From positions 1 through 5,511 of the forward strand of contig CAJKZL010000246.1 in the NCBI GenBank assembly GCA_905204385.1: DNA of 5,511 nucleotides, read 5' to 3'. Position 1 is the stretch's first letter; the number at the start of each line of letters is the position of its first letter. The position numbers were made by a program, and so were the translations under genes. Below the pieces are notes generated by a model. That model made no database searches and was not told where the DNA came from. It saw nothing but the letters and a program-made list of their open reading frames with translations. Source of the DNA: an uncultured Odoribacter sp. GTDB lineage: Bacteria > Bacteroidota > Bacteroidia > Bacteroidales > Marinifilaceae. Shown here one piece after another: positions 1 through 5,164 of this stretch.

Positions 1-696
1 GTTGTGGTATCGGTAACAGAGAGCTCTGTCGTCGAGGTTTCCCACTTCAAAGTAACCCGCAGCAAACCGGTTATCGACCCATTCCATGATCTGTGGATTC
101 CGGAAAGTTGTTTTTTCCATTTGCCGGCAAGGTCCGCAGAAGTGTGATGAGAAACAAAGTATCATATTTTTGTTTTCCCGCTTTGCTTGTTCGAGTACCT
201 GTGAATAGGGGGTACGGTGTTGGAACAAGTGAGGGGGGATGGGAAGCGGAGGCACTGCGTCGGCAGCCAGGAGAGGACGTCCGGAGGTTCCGGTGGTGGC
301 TGTATTTAAGAATTTCAGCATTTGTCCTACGGTTAACGAGCCGGCTTCTTTCAGCACTTTTTCGTCCGGGGTGAGAATACAGAGGTGGGGGATCGAACCG
401 GCCCGGTCGGGATTTACTCTTTGTTGGAGAAGACCGTATTCCGGGAATTCGATGTCTGCCAATAAACAGATATAATGTTCGTCGGTATAGCGGATGACCC
501 GGTGATTTTCGAATACTGTTTTTTTCATCATCCGGCAGGGGCCGCACCAACTGGCCGTAAAATCGATAAACAGATGCTTGTTTTCTGCTTTCGCTTTTTT
601 CAGCGCCTCTTCGTAGGTTCCATTGAAAAAGTGGATCGCCTGGACTTGCTGCATCTGAGCCCATACTAAAAAGAAAAGCAGAGCAGCGGTTTTCAT
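1..696 (-). CDS. Exported tandem thioredoxin-like protein (3' end outside window)
   Basis: The frame is open from an ATG at 696 to the left edge: 232 codons without a stop, so the C-terminus is missing. Residues 1-20 look like a signal peptide (hydrophobic core LLFFLVW, likely cleavage after VQA), which predicts a periplasmic or envelope location. Two thioredoxin-like domains follow. The first has WCGPC with C51/C54 and a plausible cis-proline at P103 (SIPH). The second, from about residue 163, has FCGPC with C187/C190. The two align well (KAKAENKHLFIDF / QAKRENKNMILCF; CGPCRMMKKTVFEN / CGPCRQMEKTTFRN), which suggests internal duplication. A Pro-rich linker lies near residues 140-160. By family the likely role is thiol-disulfide exchange or disulfide reduction, but the substrate is unknown. 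It lies 101 bases after rnfA on the same strand, separated by a hairpin, so it may not share the rnf transcript. The domain call is firm, the physiological role open. Confidence 0.85.
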   Translation of the reverse strand, partial: MKTAALLFFLVWAQMQQVQAIHFFNGTYEEALKKAKAENKHLFIDFTASWCGPCRMMKKTVFENHRVIRYTDEHYICLLADIEFPEYGLLQQRVNPDRAGSIPHLCILTPDEKVLKEAGSLTVGQMLKFLNTATTGTSGRPLLAADAVPPLPIPPHLFQHRTPYSQVLEQAKRENKNMILCFSSHFCGPCRQMEKTTFRNPQIMEWVDNRFAAGYFEVGNLDDRALCYRYHN

Positions 697-715
697 AAGC
701 TTATCACATAAATAA

Positions 716-760
716 ATTCACCGGGATACAGGAAACTGAAGGGTGTGTATCCCGGTGAAT
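716..760 (-). terminator. Hairpin after rnfA, probable rho-independent terminator
   Basis: The arms 716-730 and 746-760 are perfect 15-bp inverted repeats (ATTCACCGGGATACA) around a 15-base loop. On the minus strand the stem is followed by a T-rich but interrupted run (TTATTTATG), so termination could be partial. It starts 37 bases past the rnfA stop, as expected for the end of the rnf operon. It also ends only 19 bases before the ATG of the thioredoxin-like gene, so it would lie in that gene's leader if transcription reads through. Confidence 0.7.
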
Positions 761-797
761 CGGTGAGTTTAAAAAATTTTATTTCGGAGTTTTCCGG

Positions 798-1370
798 TTA
801 GACGATACCGGAAAAACCCATAAACGCCATGGCCAGTAAGCCGGCTGTAACCAGGGCGATAGGAGAACCCTGCATGCCTTTCGGTACGGTGACCAATTCC
901 AGGTGTTCGCGGATGCCGGCGAAGATGGTCAGGGCCAGGCCGAAGCCGATGGCGGTTGAGGCGGCGAAAACCAGGGATTGCAGAAGATTGAAATCTTTCT
1001 GGATCACCATGATGGCAACGCCGAGTACGGCACAGTTGGTGGTGATCAAGGGCAGAAATACCCCCAAAGCCTGATACAAAGAAGGACTTACTTTTTTCAG
1101 GATGATCTCGACCATTTGTACCAGAGCGGCTATGATCAGGATAAAGGTGATGGTTTGCATAAAACCGATGTGGAAGGGATCGAGAACGGTTTTCTGTACG
1201 ATAAAGGTAACTAAAGTAGCCAGAATCATTACAAAGGTAACGGCGCCCGTCATTCCCAGCGCGGTAGATACTTTTTTGGAAACTCCCAGGAAGGGACAGA
1301 TGCCCAGGAATTGTGCCAATACAATGTTGTTAACGAATACGGCAGCTATAAATATCAAGATATATTCCAT
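798..1370 (-). CDS. rnfA: RnfA, membrane subunit of the Rnf electron transport complex
   Basis: This 190-residue protein has the usual RnfA/NqrE length and about six hydrophobic segments (roughly 1-21, 40-60, 71-90, 101-120, 131-152, 169-189). The family cysteines are present: C25 in FLGICPFLG and C113 in TTNCAVLG, in the pseudo-symmetric half-helices that with RnfE bind an iron or [2Fe-2S] centre in the membrane. Family knowledge places RnfA in the inner membrane, relaying electrons between cytoplasmic and periplasmic cofactors during ion translocation. It is the last gene of the operon, 57 bases after rnfE and followed by a hairpin. The leader before the ATG is A-rich and lacks a Shine-Dalgarno, as is common in Bacteroidetes. 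The order within the operon and the LGVS and GVAIMVIQKD contexts favour RnfA over its paralogue RnfE. I see no damage. Confidence 0.95.
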   Translation of the reverse strand: MEYILIFIAAVFVNNIVLAQFLGICPFLGVSKKVSTALGMTGAVTFVMILATLVTFIVQKTVLDPFHIGFMQTITFILIIAALVQMVEIILKKVSPSLYQALGVFLPLITTNCAVLGVAIMVIQKDFNLLQSLVFAASTAIGFGLALTIFAGIREHLELVTVPKGMQGSPIALVTAGLLAMAFMGFSGIV

Positions 1371-1392
1371 GTCTGTTTAGATTTTTTGATTT

Positions 1393-1425
1393 AAAACCGG
1401 ATTTAGCATTCAATTTGCCGGTTTT
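1393..1425 (-). repeat. Small inverted repeat between rnfE and rnfA
   Basis: AAAACCGG at 1393-1400 and CCGGTTTT at 1418-1425 could form an 8-bp stem with a 17-base loop in the 57-base gap. On the minus strand it is followed by an A-rich, not a T-rich, stretch, so it is unlikely to be a terminator. An mRNA stability or processing element is possible but unproven, and chance is not excluded. Confidence 0.35.
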
Positions 1426-1427
1426 GA

Positions 1428-2015
1428 TTAATTTGCCTTTCTGAGCCGGTTGACGACAGCAATCAGATAACCGAGTGCAATAAACGCTCCGGGAGCGAGT
1501 ACAAAAATCAACATGCCGTAGTTTTCGTTAAAAACGGGCAGGTTAAAGGCCTTGCCGCTTCCCAGTAGTTCGCGGATCACGCCCAAGATCGTCAGACTCA
1601 AGGTGAATCCCAATCCCATACCCAGACCGTCGAGCATGGAAGGCAAGGCTTTGTTTTTGGAGGCGAATGCCTCTGCGCGGCCTAAAACAATGCAGTTGAC
1701 CACGATCAGGGGGATAAAGAGGCCTAAGGATTCGTGCAGGGAAGGCAGATAGGCTGCCATGCACATGTCGACCACCGTTACGAAGGCGGCGATGATGACG
1801 ATAAACGAGGGAATCCGGATTTTATCCGGTATGATGTTGGCAACGAGGGAAATGACCAGATTGGACATGACCAGCACAAAGGCTGTCGCCAGGCCCATTC
1901 CCATTCCGTTGACGGCAGAGGTGGTGACTCCCAAAGTGGGACACATCCCCAGCAGTAAGGCGAAAGTGGGATTTTCCCGGAATATACCGTTGGTTAAGAC
2001 TTTTATGTTATTCAT
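1428..2015 (-). CDS. rnfE: RnfE, membrane subunit of the Rnf electron transport complex
   Basis: This 195-residue hydrophobic protein is a paralogue of RnfA. It opens with the RnfE-type FRENPTFALLLGMCPTLGVT, and the family cysteines are C25 (GMCPTL) and C108 (VVNCIVLGRAEAFAS). The second segment is a strong RnfE/NqrD signature. Membrane segments lie near 37-60, 69-90, 95-115, 130-150 and 168-188. By family it pairs with RnfA around the membrane iron-sulfur centre and takes part in coupling electron flow to Na+ or H+ transport. The ATG at 2015 sits in an A-rich leader without a Shine-Dalgarno and leaves a 54-base gap after rnfG. The basic C-terminus (VVNRLRKAN) is expected on the cytoplasmic side. 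An extra cysteine, C85 (VDMCMAAYL), lies in a helix. The protein appears complete. Confidence 0.95.
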   Translation of the reverse strand: MNNIKVLTNGIFRENPTFALLLGMCPTLGVTTSAVNGMGMGLATAFVLVMSNLVISLVANIIPDKIRIPSFIVIIAAFVTVVDMCMAAYLPSLHESLGLFIPLIVVNCIVLGRAEAFASKNKALPSMLDGLGMGLGFTLSLTILGVIRELLGSGKAFNLPVFNENYGMLIFVLAPGAFIALGYLIAVVNRLRKAN

Positions 2016-2069
2016 GGTTAAGAATTTTGTGGTTTAATTTTAAATCGCCGATGAATTTTAACTCCGTCC

Positions 2070-2684
2070 TTAATGGTTTTGTTGGGTTGCCCCGGAGGAA
2101 ACGTCAGCTCCCGACAGGCCTTCGGCGGCACGGTTGACGGCATCCAGAAATGCTCTGGACGATATTGTGGCAGCGGTGATGGCATCGACGTCTCCGCCGT
2201 CTTTGCTGACTTTCAGTCCCGTTGTGCCCGGTTTTTTACCGATGATGCTTCCTTTGCCGTTTTGCGTAAACCAAAGGTCCATTTTGGAGCCCAGACCCGG
2301 CGTTTCTTTGTGTTCGAGTACCGAGTAATTGGAGATGGTGCCGTCGGGGTTAAAACCGACCATCAACCATACTTTTCCACCGAATCCGTTGTTGGTGTAA
2401 GTTTTAACGGCAGTACCCACCAGAGTACCGTTCTTTTTGGCGGGATAAAATTCCAGTTCGCCTCCGTCGGGCGTTTTTGCTTTCCAGACATCGGCATTGG
2501 GGTCGTTGTCGAATTCTCCGGGGATCACCTGACGGATTGCGTTGACTTGTTTTGCTTGCTTAGCCTCCTCTATGGGGCCGGCCGTCAGGGTATAGACGTA
2601 GCCCACCGCTGCCGAAGCGATCAGGGTGACAGCAAACAGAACTACCACCATGTTTATAAAGTTCGATTCTAATTTCTTTCCCAT
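2070..2684 (-). CDS. rnfG: RnfG, membrane-anchored flavoprotein subunit of Rnf
   Basis: This protein has 204 residues: one N-terminal membrane anchor (about 11-34) and an extracytoplasmic FMN-binding domain (about 70-185). Family landmarks are VLEHKETPGLGSK (122-134) and the flavinylation site DAITAAT (167-173), in which T173 should carry FMN through a phosphoester bond made by ApbE. The usual form is D-x-x-S/T-G-A-T, so alanine stands where glycine is common. In the complex RnfG passes electrons on the outer face of the membrane together with RnfD. The short tail after residue 188 is polar and ends with a second DVSSGAT (194-200). The gene lies between rnfD (71-base gap) and rnfE (54-base gap). 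The ATG at 2684 is chosen because it gives the standard MGKKLESNFINM start before the anchor. Confidence 0.95.
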   Translation of the reverse strand: MGKKLESNFINMVVVLFAVTLIASAAVGYVYTLTAGPIEEAKQAKQVNAIRQVIPGEFDNDPNADVWKAKTPDGGELEFYPAKKNGTLVGTAVKTYTNNGFGGKVWLMVGFNPDGTISNYSVLEHKETPGLGSKMDLWFTQNGKGSIIGKKPGTTGLKVSKDGGDVDAITAATISSRAFLDAVNRAAEGLSGADVSSGATQQNH

Positions 2685-2755
2685 CGTATCTATGTTTTTG
2701 ATTCTGGTCTCAGCTTTTTGATTTCTTCCGGAAACCTAAAGCTTCTGCCCTAAAT

Positions 2756-3739
2756 TTAAGCAAACCTTACCGGTTTGCAGTATCTATTGATTAAAGGTGT
2801 AAAGGCATTCATAATCAATATGGCGAAGGACATGCCTTCGGGATATGCGCCGAATACGCGAATGACAACCGTCAGTATGCCGATGCCGGCTCCGTAGATG
2901 ATCATTCCTTTGTGGGTCATCGGAGAAGTTACGTAATCCGTGGCCATAAAGATCGCCCCGAGCATCATACCCCCCGAAAGAAGGTGGAAGAGGGGACCGG
3001 CATATTGTTCGGGATTGCAAAGGTTCAGTATGCCCGAAAAGAGGATCACTGTAGCAAAGATGGCGACCGGGATGTGCCAGGAAATAATTTTGCGGATCAG
3101 CATATAGGCAAATCCGATGAGCAGGGCCAGGGCCGCTACTTCGCCGAGGCTGCCTCCCATGTGGCCGATCAACATGTTTTTATATCCGACAAACGTATCG
3201 GCCGATAACAGATCGGTGACCGATTGTCCCGTTTTTACGGCTTCTTTCAGCAATCCCAGGGGAGTGGCTCCGGTTTCGGCATCCACGTACGAACCGGCGA
3301 AACCTTTGGCTAACGGCCAGGTGGTCATTTGCACCGGAAAGGAGATCAATAAAAATACGCGGCCTACTAAAGCAGGGTTGAAAATGTTGCAACCCAGACC
3401 GCCGAAACTCATTTTGCCGATTCCGATGGCTACCAAGGCACCGATGACAACGATCCATACCGGTAGGTTGGAAGGCAGGTTGAAGGCCAGAAGAACGCCG
3501 GTGATGAGGGCGGAACCGTCGAAAATCGTCGGTTGTTGCTTCATCAGATATTTTTGAATCGCATATTCGAAGAGAAGACAAGCCACCACAGACGTCAGCG
3601 TTACGATAATAGCCCCCAGGCCGAAAAAGAATACGGAACAGACGAATGCCGGGATAAGGGCTATAAGAACTCCGTACATGTTTTTCTCAATGGAGTCGCC
3701 ACTGTGAACATGAGGAGAAGGAGAAATTAATAAATTCAT
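2756..3739 (-). CDS. rnfD: RnfD, membrane flavoprotein subunit of Rnf
   Basis: At 327 residues it has the normal length for RnfD/NqrB-type subunits. Family blocks in order are an SPSPHVHSGDSIEKNM start, FDGSALITGVLLAFNLP (73-89), GGLGCNIFNPALVGRVFL (113-130), the flavinylation motif TGATPL with T159 as the expected FMN acceptor, GHMGGSLGE (192-200), FMATDYVTSP (264-273) and YPEGMSFAILIMNAFTPLI (299-317). About nine or ten hydrophobic helices surround these. By family the protein sits in the inner membrane, carries covalent FMN added by ApbE, and forms part of the ion-translocating core. Its ATG lies in a very AT-rich leader without a Shine-Dalgarno. The 93-base gap to the true end of the rnfC frame is the widest inside the operon. 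I see no defect. Confidence 0.96.
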   Translation of the reverse strand: MNLLISPSPHVHSGDSIEKNMYGVLIALIPAFVCSVFFFGLGAIIVTLTSVVACLLFEYAIQKYLMKQQPTIFDGSALITGVLLAFNLPSNLPVWIVVIGALVAIGIGKMSFGGLGCNIFNPALVGRVFLLISFPVQMTTWPLAKGFAGSYVDAETGATPLGLLKEAVKTGQSVTDLLSADTFVGYKNMLIGHMGGSLGEVAALALLIGFAYMLIRKIISWHIPVAIFATVILFSGILNLCNPEQYAGPLFHLLSGGMMLGAIFMATDYVTSPMTHKGMIIYGAGIGILTVVIRVFGAYPEGMSFAILIMNAFTPLINRYCKPVRFA

Positions 3740-3776
3740 ATTTTATGATATTAATTGTATAATTGAATTGATGAAG

Positions 3777-3837
3777 AATAATGCACGGAATACAATAATC
3801 CTACTCCGAAGAAACTTTTAACGGTTCCTGCATTATT
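3777..3837 (-). repeat. Inverted repeat spanning the end of the rnfC frame and the rnfC-rnfD gap
   Basis: AATAATGCA at 3777-3785 pairs with TGCATTATT at 3829-3837. After one unpaired base (3786), GGAA at 3787-3790 pairs with TTCC at 3825-3828. The loop is 34 bases. The outer arm overlaps the distal rnfC stop codon (3833-3835). No T-run follows on the minus strand, so it does not look like a standard terminator. It may be an mRNA processing or stability structure, or chance in AT-rich DNA. Confidence 0.35.
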
Positions 3838-3973
3838 TCTTTCGGTTTCTGATCATCATCCCGGTCCGGCCTTTTCCCAGACGGATGTAATCCAGCAGGG
3901 GACGGGCGGAAGGACAGGTGAAACTACATGAACCACATTCGATACAATACATTACCTTTTCTTCCAACATGCG
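3833..3973 (-). pseudogene. rnfC: Detached C-terminal part of rnfC with the second [4Fe-4S] motif
   Basis: Directly after the TAA that ends the upstream rnfC reading, the same frame stays open for 46 codons and closes at a second TAA (3833-3835). It begins with CGC ATG TTG GAA GAA. The encoded peptide is typical of the RnfC C-terminus: VMYCIECGSCSFTCP holds a complete C-x2-C-x2-C-x3-C cluster motif (codons 407, 410, 413, 417 of the joined frame), followed by RPLLDYIRLGKG. Joined across the stop, the protein would have 443 positions, close to the usual RnfC length in this group. No shift of frame is needed, so one nonsense codon separates the parts. An ATG at 3970, two codons past the stop, could allow restart and a 45-residue peptide, but I see no Shine-Dalgarno for it. 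Alternatives are readthrough or a base error in the sequence. Confidence 0.85.
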
Positions 3974-5164
3974 TTACAGCAAATTGAAAGAAGCTAATTT
4001 AGCCAACAGGTAAGGTTCGAGCCCCATGGGACACACCGAAACGCATTTACTGCAGCGGATACAGTTTCGTACCGGTTTGCGTTCAGCTTCTCCGGCGCCG
4101 ATCAGCAACACCCCACTGGTTCCCTTCATAATGGGGGAATCGATATTTACCATTGTTCGGCCCATCATGGGACCTCCTCCGATGACTTTGGCCGTATCGT
4201 CCGGCATGCTCCCGGCAGCTTCGATTAATTTCGAAACAGGGGTGCCGATGCGGCAAAGATAATTACCGGGATTTTTCACAGACTTGCCTGTCACGGTGAC
4301 CACGCGCTCGACAAGGGGTTTGTGCTTGACGACGGCTTCGTAGACGGCTAAGGCTGTCCCCACGTTTTGAACCACCGCACCTACGGCAATGGGCAGCGCT
4401 CCGGAAGGTACCCTCCGTCCGACCGTAGCCTGGATGAGTTGTTTTTCACCTCCCTGGGGATATTTTACTTTTAGCGGACAGATTTCCACACCCAGCACTT
4501 TGGCTGCAATGCCCTGCAAGTGGGCGATGGCGTCTTTTTTGTTGTTTTCGATGCCGATGACGGCTTTTTTTACATCTATGGCTTTCATCAGCAGTTGCAC
4601 GCCGATGATGACTTCTTCAGCCCTTTCTAGCATCACCCGGTGATCGGAAGTCAGATAAGGTTCGCACTCCACGCCGTTGATGATGAGCATCTCTGCCTTT
4701 TTTCCCGGAGGTACGGAGAGTTTCACCTGGGTCGGAAAGGTGGCTCCGCCGAGGCCTACGACGCCGGCGGCGGCGATTTTGGCGATGATTTCTTTCGGTT
4801 CCAGCGTGCACTCTTTAATCAGGGTGTCGGTCCGGTCGATGGCCGGGTTCCATTCGTCGCCTTCGACCGCGATCGTTACGGGCGGTTTGCGCGGGTTGCC
4901 TCCGTCGGGGACCGCGTCCACGCCGGTTACGGTTCCCGATACCGAGCTGTGGATATTGGCCGAAACGAATCCCGTCGCGGTTCCGATAATGTCGCCGACC
5001 CGTACCTTGTCGCCTTTTTTGACGGCGGCCGTGGCCGGAGCGCCGATATGCTGTCCCAGCGGAATGGTCGCTGTTTTCGGTACGTCGAAAATCCGGATGG
5101 CCGCGTCTTTGCTGATCTTATGGTCGTGCGGGTGGACGCCACCCAGTCTGAAAGTCTTAAGCAT
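3974..5164 (-). CDS. rnfC: RnfC, NADH/FMN/iron-sulfur subunit of Rnf, ended early by an in-frame TAA
   Basis: 396 residues are read before TAA at 3974-3976. RnfC is the peripheral cytoplasmic subunit that exchanges electrons with NAD(H) through FMN and iron-sulfur clusters. Seen in order are the N-terminal barrel-sandwich region (HPHDHKISKD at 11-20, SSVSGTVTGV near 73-82), the NuoF-like nucleotide/FMN loop GLGGATFPT (137-145), INGVECEPYLTSDHR (162-176), YPQGGEKQLI (235-244), an SLBB-like region (about 285-325) and the first cluster motif CIRCSKCVSVCP (C368, C371, C374, C378). The second cluster motif lies beyond the stop in the same frame. The ATG at 5164 overlaps the rnfB end by 8 bases and follows a strong Shine-Dalgarno. 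The 5' third is about 60% GC and the 3' part clearly lower. If the stop is real and not bypassed, the product lacks one cluster and Rnf function is doubtful. Confidence 0.93.
   Translation of the reverse strand: MLKTFRLGGVHPHDHKISKDAAIRIFDVPKTATIPLGQHIGAPATAAVKKGDKVRVGDIIGTATGFVSANIHSSVSGTVTGVDAVPDGGNPRKPPVTIAVEGDEWNPAIDRTDTLIKECTLEPKEIIAKIAAAGVVGLGGATFPTQVKLSVPPGKKAEMLIINGVECEPYLTSDHRVMLERAEEVIIGVQLLMKAIDVKKAVIGIENNKKDAIAHLQGIAAKVLGVEICPLKVKYPQGGEKQLIQATVGRRVPSGALPIAVGAVVQNVGTALAVYEAVVKHKPLVERVVTVTGKSVKNPGNYLCRIGTPVSKLIEAAGSMPDDTAKVIGGGPMMGRTMVNIDSPIMKGTSGVLLIGAGEAERKPVRNCIRCSKCVSVCPMGLEPYLLAKLASFNLL

Noticed and set aside
71..664. A 197-codon minus-strand frame with an internal ATG start
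   Set aside because: It runs out of frame with the thioredoxin-like gene, has an Arg/Ser/Pro-rich composition with no recognisable domain, and the overlapping frame has a signal peptide and two CGPC motifs.
2016..2069. AT-rich imperfect inverted repeat (GTTAAGAATT / AATTTTAAC) between rnfG and rnfE
   Set aside because: The pairing is weak, nearly all A-T with a bulge, and is easily expected by chance in this composition.
2073..2672. A 199-codon plus-strand frame opposite rnfG
   Set aside because: It lies fully antisense to a clear RnfG and shows no family features, so it is a shadow frame.
2685..2755. Possible promoter or hairpin between rnfD and rnfG
   Set aside because: No convincing inverted repeat and no TAnnTTTG-type promoter element is visible. 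It looks like a plain operon spacer.
3974..5164. Use of an alternative genetic code with TAA as sense
   Set aside because: rnfA, rnfE, rnfG, rnfD, rnfB and the distal rnfC frame all end at TAA at the expected protein length.
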